64,000 nt of DNA from Chrysomallon squamiferum (GCA_012295275.1 CM022679.1:23654502-23718501), one strand, 5' to 3'; counted from the stretch's first letter, positions 25,301 to 41,100 are shown. Numbers and translations are program-made. The notes: generated by a model not told the origin, from the sequence alone.

Positions 25301-28300
25301 CATAAACAAAAAAAACAAAAAAAAAATTCATTTCAAAATGTTGAATATTTATGTATTAGATTACAAAAAGAACATTATTAATGGTTACTTAGTAGATGAA
25401 AGCATACAATTTCAGTCAGTTAAACTATTTTGACAAACTAAGTGTTAATAATTATACTCTTTATATATCTTTGAAAAAAAGCACAGTCAGTTTTCATCCA
25501 GTGAAACAGGTCTTGGTTGGTATTTTATCCTGATTTTTCTGCATCAAAAAGAATGTGGAACTTGCAGATATTAATAGTTCCTGGTTATTAATTACCATAG
25601 TGTAGAACAGTTATATAAAAATGATTCATTATGTTACTATACTAGAAGTTTGTCATTAAATCTGCTTGCAGTAAAATTAGATTTTCTTTCTTGATATTTT
25701 GTTTTTCTTTTTTAATCATTTCCTTATCTGTGGGAGGATGTATTATTTTTTTATTAATTTTTTAAATATGACTACTGTTATTTTATTTTGTTAATTTATT
25801 ATGAATTTGTTGGACGGTATGATTTATGGGTCTTTTCCTTGTCAGTTAAGGTATTAGTTATGAAATTCGTTGTTGGAAAAAGGTTTGACAGATGACATCA
25901 TTTTCAAAAAACCAATGTTGTAATTGCATTTTGTTTTTTGATGTGCAACTTGAAACAATTTTTTCTTAAATGGTTTCCAAGTGAGTAATTTTGAATTTAC
26001 AGTTGTAGAAATAAACTTTAAAGCTAGTATTAATATTTAAATCCGAGGTATAGATGATGCATTTTAATTTTAACATTTTATTTTCAGAGTTTGGAAATGC
26101 AGATACTTATGTACATTCCTTTTAAAAAGAAATCAGTAAAAGAAGTGTTCGTAGAGCTGGTGACTGAAAAGCTACATATCAGCAAGTTAAAATTACACAA
26201 TATTTCTGAATACCTTTGGATGAGTGGAATAATCAGACTTCCCATTCAGAGTAATCTAAAATACACATGTCATAGTATTGTAAAGAATAGTTTTGTGTCT
26301 TTCCTCTTTGAAGAAAAACTGACGGATGTTATGAAAACCCCGAGAACTATAAAATCATTGATCCGTGACTTTTTTATTACTGAAGAGCTATCTCTTGAAA
26401 CAGGAATTGTTGAGCATTTTAAGTATCTGCTTGACATAACAAATGAAAACAGTTTAAAAGATGCAGTAATGGAGACTGACATTCTTGTCCAAGATGCCGA
26501 AAATTTGAAGATACGGTTTAGCACAAAAGCATTAGATAAGCACACAATTCTGCACCAGATAAATGATGATTTTATGAGAACTACAAGAAAGAAAGAGGCA
26601 TATATTTTGTTTGGCTATTTATGTGCTCTGTTAGTACATAAATGTGGAAAGGATCATATTAATGGAATAATCGGAAGATCTCTTTCAAAAGAAACATGTC
26701 GTAAAATAATGAAAAGTCTGCAGACACTTTCTCATGACCAAATTCCTTCAGGCACATTGAACATTTTGGAATCTGTTATTGTAATATTATGTAATACAGC
26801 ATTTCCTAATCAGTCTAGTGAGATTGTACAGATATTTCAATTTTGCTATCCTGTATTTTCCTCTGAGTTCCTGATCAAATGCTTTTCATCGTGTACTTTG
26901 CCATTTTCATGTGATCAAAAAGAATGTGCAAACATATGCCAGAAAATTCATGAACAGGAAAAAGTTCAAGACATATATGCATCTGAATTGTTACAGAAAT
27001 TTCTGCAATATTCTCCATTAGACTGTACAATTTACATGATAGAAGATTTGATTAAAAACGAAAATCCTAATAAGAAGGATCTACTGGATGTTCTGAAAAC
27101 TCGAATTACCACTGAATCAAACAAGTGTTTAAAGGGAAATTGTATTAAAGAATTAGTGTCACTGGCTAATAAACTTAATTCAAGACACGAAGACATCAGA
27201 TCTGCAGTGTCAGACATACTTTCTAAAAATATCATAAAAGTGCTTGAAAGAATTCAAAAGTCAGACACCCAGACTGCTGATATTGTCATCAAATCTTTAG
27301 CAAGTAATTTCATGACATCACAAGAATTCTATGAGAATTTGTATAGAGCACTAGTTATATCACAAAATAAATCAATTCACAAGTTCTTTCTGAAGAAACT
27401 TGAAGAAGATCAAATATTTACTACAAATGAGAAACTAACTTGTACAATGGTAATGGACTGGTTTCATACTGCAATCAAATATCACTGTAGTAATAATCAG
27501 CAAAAAGACAAATGTGAAGATCTGCCATTTGTCTACAACCATCTCAGTGATTTACTACAAATATCATCAGTTAAAAGCAGGGACACGTTGGTTATTGATT
27601 TGAAAGAAGAAACTTTCTTATTTCTTAGATCCACTTCATTACAAAATCTAATTGAAAATATTTGTAAAAAACCAGTTTATGAAGACTTCACAGAGGTTTT
27701 TAAGGAACATCTTTTTAGACTCATGTCAGACAGTGCCTGCAAGAAATATGTTCTAAGGGAAGTGACAAAATCCACACACAGAGACTATTTTGAAGCTTCA
27801 CACAGGTATGATATAATTATATTTAATGTAATTTCTTTATTCAGATATCAGTTATAATAAGTTTTTGTTAATTTGTATTGAAGTTAATTAAACATTGGGA
27901 AACATAGTTCATATAAGTATAAAAAAGATTAAAGCATAAATTTTGCTATAACTTTGTGTTTAGGTTCTTTATACTTTAATGTAGTGCTGTTATCCACACA
28001 TCCACACATAGTCTTTGCATTACAACAAACTTCATTGGTTTCAGTCAGTGTCTAAAATACTCTTGATAGTGTTCTGTATTAAAAATTAACATATAAAATT
28101 ATTCAAGTGCTTTCAACTGATTATTGAGTGGAGAAAAGTTGTTTGCCATGGATCATTTTAAAGTTGGATTGGAGAAATTATTGCATTGATCATTTGATTA
28201 TATCAAGGATAAATGTTTTATTGTGAAAAATATGTATTTTGATACATCTTCTAACACTGGATGAATCCAAACCATAAGAAATTAAAATTTATTACACAGG

Positions 28301-29093
28301 AAATTTTCCAGATGTGATCAGTTCCATTGATCCTCATAAAATGGACAATTTATGTTCTTTCATTACATATATAAATATTAAATAGTGATACCTCATGAAA
28401 ATTAAAATATGAAACAAAACAAAATACCATGTTTCAAAACCATTATGAAACAAATTATTTGTTCTTGTGGTTGCATTTTTTTTTTTTTCAAAAATAGTAT
28501 TTTGTTTTGATACTGTACTGAAGGCTAAAATCTTAAATAAGCAAAATTATGTTACTTTTATTGGGTTTTTTTTCATGAAATCTTATTCAAATCAAATTAT
28601 GAAAAATAAAAATATATCAATAAAGTATTATTTTTGTTATAAAAAGCCCTCACCAAATGTCCCTTGTTTTTTGTCATTACTGTCATTTTGTGCATGAAGG
28701 ACAGTTACAAAGATCAACAAAATGGATCTTGTGATCAGAAGAACATGCTGCAAGCAGTTTTAATATGGAATAAAAAATATGTATGTAATTATTTATTTAA
28801 TAAATAAATATTGTTAAATCATGCCTTGGACTTGAAAGAGAGAAATAATGTTTCAAAAATAAAAATAGTAATAACTGACTATTTCACAATAACATTTGTA
28901 GGAATTCTTTCCTGTGAGTGGCTTCATGTGCCTTTTGATATTAAACTGGATTCACCTTTAAATTTTGCACCTGCAAACTGTACTGCTAAAACTATTTAAT
29001 AAGTTTTTGCTATAATATTACCAAAAAAAAAGTGTACATAGGGATGTACATAAATTTATACATACTTACATGTGTACATAAAAACATTTATAT

Positions 29094-29126
<33 letters not shown>

Positions 29127-32100
29127 AATATATGTAAATGGTAAATGATGTAGTTTATGAATACTGTAACTAATATACTGATATCATTACCATCACAAGA
29201 CTTCAGATATAAAAAAATGTGCAAATCTTAATTAAATTCAGTGTAATATTAACATCATTGATATCTATCACTGTGGTGACATACAATTCATCAAACTTCA
29301 TTCATTAGTCACATCATCTGTGGCAATAATGTCGTTTGTAAGAACTCATATTTTAATTATTTTAACATTCTTCTCATTTTTATAAATAATGAAATATGTA
29401 CTTCATTTTACAACCATTTGTTCAAAATAAGTAAAGTTTTGTTTTTATTGTGTTGTATTGTGTACGTTAATGGCAAGAAATAGTAATAATATCAAAAGAA
29501 ATAGATTATAATGTAGATAAAGTGAAAAGGATATGAAAATGGTATGAAAAGGATATGCTAACTAGCATGTCTTCTCAACTGTGTTTTATTTACACTATTT
29601 TATGGTGGAAACAATATAAATAATATTAAGATTATTATCCCAGTGTTTTATGATTTAAAACAGCTATTAACAATTGCTATGAATACTACATTCAAGCAAA
29701 TATTTTTGCCAAAAATAGCTTTGAACTTAAAATTCTGAGTTTTAGGTCATTAAAAACAATCTAAAATCAAAAATAAATATATGAAACAAGGCAACTATAC
29801 TGTATTCATCAATCACTTAGAGGTTTGTTGTTTTAAAACATCCAACCTTATAAGTTTTGTAAAAAGAAGGCAATAAAGTAACAATACTTAATTTTGATGG
29901 TACAGGGAATTTATTAATTTTAATATGGGTTATTTAGAACATTAAGAATTTATGGCAAAATATTTAATGTTTCATTTTCACTATCCTTAATAAATTTCTA
30001 AAGTTACAAATATTTCATTTTACTTTGGGAATTGTTAAATATTTACTTCAGCTTAGCTTTCTGATAACAGATTGTATTTTCATTAACTTTTTCTTTCTGT
30101 TATTTTATATTCCCAGTTAAATTCAAGTAAATTTAAAAAAAATTGAAACCACAAAAGTGAATTGTTCTTACCCTAATCAAGCTTATGTTTGATATAATGA
30201 TAAACCTCCTTTGAATATTTTTATTTAATAACCAAACAACTTTTGAGCTAGTAATGAGTGCATATTGACATATTATGTAAATTTCTGTCAATGATACTTT
30301 TGACATTTAAATAAATATATAACAACCTATAATCTCTGGTGTGAGAAATCCATTTTGTGTAACACTTGATCAGGAATTATTAAATAATGTTTTAATGCAG
30401 GTTTTATAAGATGTCAAAGTTAAAAAAATCTAGATTATTTAATATAAAAGATTATCTTTGTTAGAATGTAAAAAAGGTGTGTACATTTCGAACAAATTTT
30501 AAAATTTAAAACAATGAGGCAATACACGGTATGATAATCTTCTTTGACAGGTTATAAATGTATTTTAAGCAGTTATTTCTACCAAAGATAACAATTAATT
30601 TATTACTGAGCAGTTATTTACCTTTACAATTTACTATTGTAGGTCTTTCGCTAATTTTCTCACGTTTTTGATGGAAGTAACTGGATTGTCTGAGAAAACG
30701 AATGAACTAGATGAATTAGCAGTGATGTTACAAAATGGTGACTTCTGGATAAAGCTACTGAAAATAAAAGGTCCGCATTCTGATCAGGTGAAGAAAAGGA
30801 AAATCTTTTCTAAAGCAAAACAGAATGTTGATATCATTACAAAGCAACTAAAGACAGAACAAATATTGATTAAGGATTTTAAGAAAATGCAAACACTGGG
30901 GAAGCAATATGACAAAAGTATTGTTATCTTCTTATGTAAAGCTACAGGACTTGCATGTCAGGTCATTGAAAGAGCTTGGTATTTATCTGAAAAAAGAATA
31001 GATCAAATTGCAAGACAGATTGAAACTGCTTCTAAAACAGTGATGTTGTTGGATAAAGGTGTTCAGCAGGGTCAGCTTCCTGATGTCCCTCACTTAAAAA
31101 AAGCAAGAGAATACATTCAGATGCAAAAGAAAATCTTCTCAAAAGGAGAAATACCATTAAATCAGAACTTTCTGTCATCTTTGAATGAACCTGTTTTCAA
31201 TGAAACCATTAATCATGTTTTGGATTCTGAAGTCTTTTTGACTGTATCTAAGAATCATGTAAAGAAAGTTATTGACAGCTGTGAAGCAAATGTGAAATCA
31301 GTGACACCAGAACATGCCACAGAAGGAGATCATCATATCAGATTCCCTTCTTCAGTTTTATCTGTTTTGCGTGTTTTGAATGATCGCTGTATTACTGAAT
31401 ATAAAGCAACATGGGAGCCTCTCTTTTCAGAAGAGGTAACATACATCTCTGAAGTAAAAACAATTGCACATGCTTCAAACATTGAAGGTGAAGTAACATG
31501 TGTGGCAAAAATCCTGGAGAAAACTCTGCCAAAATGGATTCTTGACGCAATTAAAATGTTTCAAGAATATCATATTTATGATGAAAAAGTACAGACTCTA
31601 AGACAAGTTTTGAGTATTTTGAAAATTGAAGAAAAGAACGACAAAAGGTTTTGTCAGGCAATGGATTCATTCTATGCAATGAAAAACAGAAAACAAGAGA
31701 AAATTACATTGAAAGAGCTGTTTGCAACAAAACAAGAAATTTCTCTCATTTTAAAAAATATTGAAAGTGATTTTTTTGATATTTTGAAAGAACTAAGCAA
31801 AGCATCATCACTTGTAGAGTTTCTCAGTGAGACAGTCAAAGAAGACCTACGACAGCTAATAGATTCAGTGGAAGAACATTCAGATCAGTTTATACAAGAA
31901 TCCACAATTTCTGCACTTGTAGATGTCAAAAGATTTTTGAACCCTGTTTTGAAGAGTAAAGTTAACTTTGATAAAATGAACCTTGTTTTTGTCACTTTGG
32001 ATAAAGCTGCTACAGCAAATAATAAGAAATGTCTGGCATCTAAAATTAATGACTGCAGTGTAAATGTTCATGGTTTGAAATCTCTTTATAAGTATGTGGC

Positions 32101-35100
32101 CAATAGAGGTGAACTAACCAAAGATATAATTAGCAAAGCAGTTAACCAAGATGACACAAAATTTATTTTTCAGCTTGATAAGAATGGGAGCTGTGAGTTA
32201 AAAATGAAATACCGTAATCAAAATAAGAAAACTGTTCAGTCAAAAGCTGACCTTGATGATCTTCGAAGCCGTGCTCTTCTACTTGTTAATACAGAAACTC
32301 AAACAGCAGGAAAGGACCAAAGTACCAAAAAGGCAAAACTGCAAAAGGATTTAAATAAGTTTGTTGAAAATTTGGATAGTGCAATGTTTGTTGTCATGTG
32401 GTTAGAAAAACTAGCACAGTATGGCCACCCTGAATATGTTCTGAAACAACAAGAATTATGTCTTGGGTTCAGTCATTTATGTCCTAAAATAGAAAACCTT
32501 CAAGTGATGTTCACAGAATGGACTGAGATTTTGGATGAAACACGAGATAAATATTTTTGGTTAAACTGGTTTTTTCCTGAACAACTCTTCATGATTAAAG
32601 ATTTCTTTGAAAATGGATTACATCATAAAGAGGTGTCTGCTTTATTTGAATACATTGGCTGTGGCACTGACTGGCTTGATGAGGCCAGAATTATCTTTAA
32701 AAAAATGGATGACGATGAATTAAATAACAAATTTTCTTTACCTTTGATTGGAAAAACATTATCTGATGCTTTGCAAAATGTCCAATTTAAACCAAAAAGA
32801 TTTCCACAAACAAAAGAAAAAAGAGAATCCACGCTGTGTAACATTACAGATGTTGTCCAAGAAGGTAAACTATTCATTGCAGCTTTGGAGGATACAAACA
32901 AAATGGTTATTCCAACACTTCTGGCACTTTACAGAAATACAACAGGGTTTCTTCCAATGCCTCATCAATTATTGTTTTGCAGTGATGAAACAAAATGGGA
33001 ACATCTTCAACTTTTTTTGAAACGATGTCTTTTGTCTGATGGGCCAGGATTTGGAAAGCAGTTATATTGTATTGTTGGTGTAGAAAAGCTGACAAATGAA
33101 ATACAGTTTAAACTTGTAGATGAACTGCAGTTTATGTTACAAAAATATATTCCATATCTGGCAATGACCTGTCAAGGAGGAACTCACCATCCATTTTTAG
33201 ATCACTTTGATGCATATGTACATCATGTAAAGCCAATGAGACAAAGTGAAATTGAATCTTGTTTCAAATGTCACTGGCCAGATGTAAGGGTTGTTACTTC
33301 TGATGTTGCAGGTCAGGGAAAAACAGAATATATTTATAATAAAGCAGATTCTGAAAATATGGGAATATGCTCAGTTCATATCAATGGAGATATCAGTGCT
33401 AAGAAACTAATAGCTAGAATATCAAAACTGAAGATCTTACCACATCATGTACTTCACATTGATATTGGAATGGTTTCCAATCCATTTGATTTGGATCTTC
33501 TTCTTTTTCAGATGATCATTTTAGGATTTGTTGTTGATGGGTCATCTCTTTTACAGCTACAAAAAAAGCATATCAGTATTGAAGTGGCCAATTCAATTAA
33601 CCATTTTCTTCAAAATTCTTTGCAGACACTAATGTATTTTTCAAACCATCATCTGAAATGGGAAGATTTTACAAATTTTAGTATATCAAAGGAGATCTGC
33701 AGCCCTGTGCAAGTTGTATGTTCTTACTTAAAACTAAAAGATGAGGAAAAGTTAGATTCTGAAGACCTCTGTTTCTATGGAGAAAACAGTGTGGATTGTT
33801 TGCCTTCTGAGAAATGTCAACATTTGCTGCAGAAATACTTTCCATTACAGTCTGATTTGTCATTCTCAGTTGTGAACATTTTCCTTTCTGTTCTAGCTGA
33901 CCAACTAAAGAAATTGTCGTGTAGTATATTTTTCAAAACATCTAATCTTCAGCAAATGCTTGGTGAAGAATCGACCAATGTAAAGTCAAAACTGATAGAT
34001 GCACTGATTGAATTTTCTGCCGAATTTTCCATGAGGTCTGTTCAAGCTTGCAGAGATGATCAAGCTGCAAATTTTTCACAAACATTTTCTGCACCAGCAA
34101 TGATAAAAAGAGTTGAAAGTATGATTCAGTGGACACAAAGCAACCATCTGATTGTTGCATTTCATAATTCAGACATTCAGACAGTGTCTGCTCTTTACAG
34201 AGAAAAATCATGTATTCCAGAACATATTAGTTATTTGTTTGAAACACAGGTCAAAAAGCAACTGCCTGATATTTCATCTCTTGATCAAAAACAGCTCCAA
34301 GAAATTCTTCAAAGAGTTGCCCGATCAAGGCAAGATCCTATACCTGAAGAGATCCTTTCACAAGAAGTGCATGATTATGCTTTAACTCCTGATAATCTAC
34401 TAAAAATGATTCTTATTATACTTCGAGTAAAAGCACATATACCTGTTATTATCATGGGTGAAACTGGATGTGGTAAAACATGTTTGATACGGTATTTAGC
34501 CATCATATGTGGTGTCAAACTTCATGTGCAAAACATCCATGCAGGTATAGAAGAGTCTACCATAATTGAGAGAGTAATGGCTGCTAATGAAGAAGCTAAA
34601 GCAAATCTAAAAGAACCAGTCTGGATGTTTCTTGATGAAATAAATACTTGTAATCATTTAGGATTAATTAACAACATCATTTGTCATCATATATGTCAAG
34701 AGAAATTCTTAGCACCAAACCTTGTTTTGATGGCAGCCTGCAATCCATATAGATTACGTAATATGGAGTCTATCTTGACAGCTGGCTTAACAACAAAAGT
34801 AAAAACTGATGAACTGGCAAAACTTGTGTACAGAGTGAATCCACTACCTGAATCAATGCTTGATTATGTCTGGGATTATGGCCACTTATCTGAGAAAGAT
34901 GAAAATGCATATATTGAAAGAATGGTTGAGAAGACAGTTGCAAATCATTTGGTTATGTTACTAGTGGAACTTCTTGTCATATCACAACATTTTATGAAAA
35001 CCACTTTGCAAAATGTATCTTGTGTAAGTCTACGAGATATCAGTCGTTGCAGAAGGCTCATCAGTTGGTTCAAATCTGCATTGAAATCAAAGCATAAGAT

Positions 35101-38100
35101 ACCTAATGAACAGTGTGAAATTGAATCCATAATCTTGGCCTTGGCTCACTCATACCATTCACGTCTGGCTAATAATAATGAAAGACAACAATACAGGAAA
35201 AAGATATCTGAATTATTTGAGGAACATGAAATTCCTGGTTTTGGTTCAGAACAAGATATTCTTCATGTTATTCAGTTTGAGCAAAAAGATATTTTGGACC
35301 GAATGGACATCCCTCAAGGTACTGCAAAAAATACTGCCTTGCTGGAAAATGTTTTTGTCATCATGGTGTGTATTTTGAATCGAATTCCAGTTTTTGTTGT
35401 TGGGAAGCCTGGTTGTAGCAAGTCCCTCTCCTTGCAGTTAATTAAAAGCAACCTGAGAGGCAAAGATTCAGAAAATGAATACTTCAAGTCTTTGCCTCAG
35501 CTGTTTTGTGTTTCTTATCAAGGATCAGAATCTTCAACATCTGATGGTATTATTAAAGTTTTTGATAAAGCTAAACGATACCTAAGTCAAGAAAGTGATG
35601 TCTTGCCAGTTGTTATTCTTGATGAAATTGGCCTAGCTGAAATTTCAAGGTTCAATCCTCTTAAAGTTTTGCACAGTTTACTTGAGCCAGGAGATTCAGA
35701 AATACCTGATGTTGCTGTTGTAGGAATTTCAAACTGGGCTTTAGATGCAGCTAAAATGAACCGAGCCATACACCTTTCCAGGCCAGATATGGATTTAGAT
35801 GAACTCTACATGACTGGGATATCAATTAGTGAGGACTCGTTTAAAGATGAAACATCAACAAGATCTTTGCTCAGTAAAAATGTCACAACTGATTCAGTTT
35901 TTTCTGGCTTAGATGAACGTTTGTTAACAGCCATAGCAAAAGCTTATGAATCTTACACAGCAAAACAACATTTCCCAAATTTTCATGGATTGCGAGACTA
36001 TTATTCTTTGATAAAATATGTTTCAAAAGAGTTAAAGAAATTGCCCAGTAAGGAGAGATATTCTTCAAGAAAAGGAACCATTATGCTAAGGGGATTGCTG
36101 CGCAATTTTGGAGGTCTTCCATCTGGAACAAACCCAGTTGTAGATATTTACAAGGAACATTTAGCTGAAATTGGTATTGATCATGAGGAGGAAGTCGAAG
36201 TAGATCATGCAAACAATATTACATCACTGATTAAAGAAAATATCTGTGACCTTAACGCAAGGCATCTTTTGCTTAGTACTTGTGGTGATTCATCACTGAA
36301 CATTATTGAATCACTGCTTCAGGAAATAGATAGAGATTATGAACTGATCATGGGTAGTCAGTTTGATGAAGATCTCACAGATGACTACAATTACAGAATT
36401 CTCAGTAGAATCATTCTGTGTATGGAGCAAGGTATTGTTTTGATTTTGAAAGATCTTGACAACATCTATGGCAGTCTCTATGATATGCTTAATCAGAACT
36501 ACACTATTGTTGGAAAGAAAAAGAACTGCCGAGTTGCCCTTGGTGCTTACAGTAATCCTCTGTGTCATGTTCATGATAACTTCAGATGCATAGTACTTGT
36601 TGAAGAGGGAAAACTTAACATGTCAGATCCTCCTTTCTTGAACAGATTTGAAAAGCAGAATGTTCGAATAGCAGATATTTTGACATCAAATGAAAGCAGG
36701 CTTGTTAAAGAATTAGATGTTTGGCTTGAAAAACTCACTTCTGTGGAAAATTTTCCACAGTTAAACAAACTTGATTTTATTCCAATCTTTACACCAGATA
36801 TGCTGGCTAGCCTTGTTCGTAGTATTGCAGCAGAAGATAACAGAGCAGATGCAGAATATGAAAGTGCTGCAGACAAGATGCTTTGTAAGTGTAAAGACAT
36901 ACTCTTGCATGTATGTTCTCCTGAAGGCATAGTCCGAATTGAAAGATCACACTTGGCTAATGACTGGTCTAGTAATGAATTGAAAAATCAATATTTTTCA
37001 CTACCACTGCATGTTGGTTTAGGAAATTATGTAAAGACGTTCCTTGAAAAAAATCATTATGGTGGTCACAAACTTTTAGTATTTACCCACAGCAACTTGC
37101 ATACTGACATAGGAAACTGCCTGGAATGTGTTTCTTCTCACTGTCAGATTGAGAAACTCAGTTCATTCAAGTCAGAAAAACAACTGTCAAATAGAATGTG
37201 TCATTTTTGGCAGGAAACTGAAAGTGATTGGTTGGTTATTAAGTGCTCTCCACAATTGGACATGATGAATTTTCTTTTGATGAAATCAATTGTTGAAAAA
37301 AACATGACTGAATTTATGAAAAATGAAGGCACTAAATGTACAAAAAATACCCTTATCATCTTGCATTTAGAAAGACAACATAAAAACATCTCTTTAGGAT
37401 CAATAAACTTTCTAAGTGGTTGGCAACTTGCATTTGTAGATGAACTCTGTGAATTTGAAAGACCACTGACAAGCTTTTTGGAGAAAACGGTAGAACAACT
37501 TATTGATGAGCAGAGACCACTGACCTCGTTTATTTCAAGACACATATTCTGGGCATTTTCATGCATTGGATACACCAGTTCTGAGCGTTCTTTAGACAGC
37601 ATCACAAACATCGTTAATGAACTTTCATCAAATGAAGAACTGTTGGAAATCATTGAAGAGCTGACTCTGAAATTTGTTCATGAATGTTGCTCAGGTTTAA
37701 ATAAGCAAAACTGGCAAATAGATGTTGCATGTACAACAATAAAACTTTTTAATGCTTCTACTTTCCATGGTGCCCTTGAGCAAGAAATTAATGACTGTCT
37801 TAAGCCTGCTTTGGCAGCTATTGTGTACAAAATTGAATTGAAAAATGCATGGGATATATTGATTTTTGCTGCAAATGACAAAGAACTTCTGAATGTGTGG
37901 AAAGAACATGCATTTAACAACAAAATAATCAGCATCACAGACATTCCTCCTCCTTCTAGTCCTCAGTGCTATGTCTGTCCTCTGTTGGTAACATCATTTC
38001 AGTATCCTTTCATCCTTTACTTTTTGGAAAACATTTCAAATCTTCAAAACTTATTCTTGGAGAAATTGAAATCTTTCAAAGCAGATCTCAACATTGATGA

Positions 38101-41100
38101 TGATAATGATGAAGATGATGACAATAATGAAATTATTAAAGATCACATGAGTGCTGAATTTAAAGATATTATTCAGATAACAGCATCAGAGCTTTTTGAG
38201 CATCAGAATGTTCTTCTAAACTCAGATGATTATTTTAAAGACTTTTGTGTTTACATTGCTGCATGTAAGAAGACTCAAATGTCTAATGAACAGAAACAGA
38301 AAATAATAATGCTTGCACTGAGACCATCATTATCTCATATGAATGCAACATTCATTGAAGCTGTCACTGAAATACATATTGTGTATTGGCTTCAAGAAGC
38401 ATATATTACAGCATTACTGAATTTAGTGGATTCTTGTCTTCAAGTAACAAATGAAACATTTGAAAATGTATTGGAAGCATGTTTTAAAGATGATGAAGAA
38501 GAGAAAATATCAGACTTAGTTGAGAATACAACTGACACAAGTGAGAAAATATCAGACTTAGTTGAGAATACAACTGATACAAGTGAAAAAATATTAGACT
38601 TAGTTGAGAATACAATTGAAACAAGTGAGAAAATATCAGACTTAGTTGAGAATGAAACAGATACAAGTGAGAAAATATCAGACTTAGTTGAGAATAAACC
38701 TAAAAGAAATTTCAGGAATATACAAGATTCCAAGTGCAGATTAGTTACTTACTGTTGTAATCTAATGATACCATCAAAATGCATGGATTCCACTTTTTCT
38801 GTTGTTAATTGGCAGCAACGTGTCAGTTTGGTTTTATCTCTCTCTAGTGAAGTGTCTCTAGAGCCAAGTGTTATACACTGTCTTAGAGTCTGTAATGACT
38901 TTGCTTGTTTGATTGTCATTCCAAACAACTTGCCAAGCACCTTTCTGTTGGAGCTTGGTGAAAACATCTTAGCAAAAGGACTTACTTCAGAAGACTTTTT
39001 CCATTACATCATTGCTGTTCTTGAGAACATTAAAAAAAATTCTGCAGACATGGAAAAAAGTCTTCAGCATTTTCTAACATGCTATTTGAGTTCTTGTATG
39101 TCAGTTGATCCTGATCTTCCAGTACTGGAATGGATATTTAAAAAACTGAAGGAAGGTATAATTGATCAAACTCTTTGCTTTTTTGGTCCAGTTTTGCATC
39201 AGGCATTAATGACAGAAGTTTATACTGGATTAAATATCTTGAGTATCAAAGAGAATGAACTTGTTCAAATCATAGATAATATCTTAACTGACTTCACTGA
39301 AATAGCTAATGGGCCCTCAGTTTTTGCTGCTTTAACAACTGACATGATTCTCCAATTCTATATTATGCGTGTTAATTTTTTCAAAGGAAATCAAGAAAGT
39401 AAAACAGCTCTAATGAAAGAAATGCAGAAATCTTTAACAGTTCTTTTAGATGACTCTTCACTAACTTTTTGCACTCTTGTTGCCATAGCTTTTCTTAAGG
39501 AAATCATTACTGGATATTCACATATTCTGACTAGCACAAAAATTGATTTTGAAACTGTTTCACATGAGTTGCAGCAGGTTGAAAGTATTTTCAAATTTCA
39601 AGGAAATGGTGAAATTACATCCAACAGAAATGAGAAAATAAAAGCTATGCAAAACATGCTTATTCAGTTACTTGTAAAGGGCAATGGATTGAAAGGTTTT
39701 GACCATGTTAAACAGTCGCTGTTTTGCACATTTGAATTTATAGAGGCTATTAACATTGATGTGGAACAAAGAATTCTATCTTTTGAACACAATCCATGCA
39801 ATCAGCACAGTGAAAAAGACATTACTGCATTTTGCTCCATAGAGATAAGCCCAGAAGAGATCAGTATTTTACTGAAGAATGCTGCAGCCAATTCTGAAAT
39901 TATGTTAAAGCTGTATTCTTTATTAATTCAGCAAAGATATCTTCTGCAAGTTGTTCATCTTCCTACGTTACAAGAAAACCAAGTTTCCAAACTTTTCATA
40001 AACATTGCTGAAGAATGTTCTATTTCTGAGAATCAGATCAAACTTCTGAAATGTCTGAGTTTAACAGAGGAATTTGAATTCCCTCTATTACAAATTAGTC
40101 CATCATCAGACAGTGAAAGTTTGAGTATTGCATCTGTTCTAGTCCATCTCTTCAGCCTAATTCTTGCAGATGTTAGTAACTATAGATTTGAATGCAATTC
40201 AGTTTTGCTTAAATGTCTAGAAAATCCTGATGCATTAAATAAAGAATATTTGTTTTCATGCCCTGATAAAGATGCATTAAAAACCACTGCAACTGCTGTA
40301 TCAAATGGAGACAATTCTGTAACATTTTTTCATTGTTCTTGCACATTTGTAACTGCAGTATCTAATGCTGGCAATAAATCTGTTAAGTCTTATAGCTGTT
40401 CTGTTTGTAATAGAAACTGCTATTCAGGATGTGAAAAAACTATTAGCATCAGAGAAAATGTTAGAGGCAGTCAGGGATATTCTTGTTTCGAAAATGACAA
40501 GCTAACAAATCATTTACTTTCTGTAAGAAGACTCTCTCCAATAGCATACCGTGTGTTGAATTTCTTTCTTCATGGATGTCTAGCTGGATCACTGGCATTG
40601 AACTGCAGTAACTCAGATGATCTTTCGAGTGTGTTGAAAACATCTAGCGTTGTTGATCATCTAAAAGAACATTTACAGTCACACTGGAAAGCACTGAAAA
40701 CATTGACTCTCTTTGGAGATTCTCAGCTTTGCAAGTTTTTGCATGCTGTCATAGATGATCATAAAGATTTACTGCTGCAAAACCTGTTTATGAATGAAGA
40801 TGAAAGAGAAAGTTTTGAACAAAAATTTGACAGAGAAATAGTTCAGCTTGTCAAAAATAGATATACTTTAATTGAAGAGAAATTGGTTACTTACTCTGAC
40901 TCAGTTGTTCACAATGTTGCTACAGAGTTGGAGAAAACATTAGAAAATATTCATTTTGGAAGTGAGACTGCAAAGGCTCTTGCAGTGCTATTTAGAATTA
41001 CAAACACACCAAGCATTGAGAACATGGAAATTGAATTTTTAAACAGGAAAATGGGAGAGCAATATCCTTTTCTAGGGTTAGTGTTTGAAAAACAAATTCA

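Noticed and set aside
26088-27857. Reading the 588-codon frame as its own gene
   Set aside because: It has a clean acceptor at its start and a donor (CACAG|GTATGA) before its stop, and both phases match the neighbouring exons of the RNF213-like gene.
38440-38733. Minus-strand open frames opposite the 14-residue repeat
   Set aside because: They are mirror frames of the repeat inside the RNF213-like exon, with no domain of their own.
40331-40445. Cys cluster in the RNF213-like protein as a RING finger
   Set aside because: Spacing (C-x-C, then C-x2-C-x3-C-x3-C) lacks the His and paired spacing of a RING, and it lies at the RZ-finger position instead.
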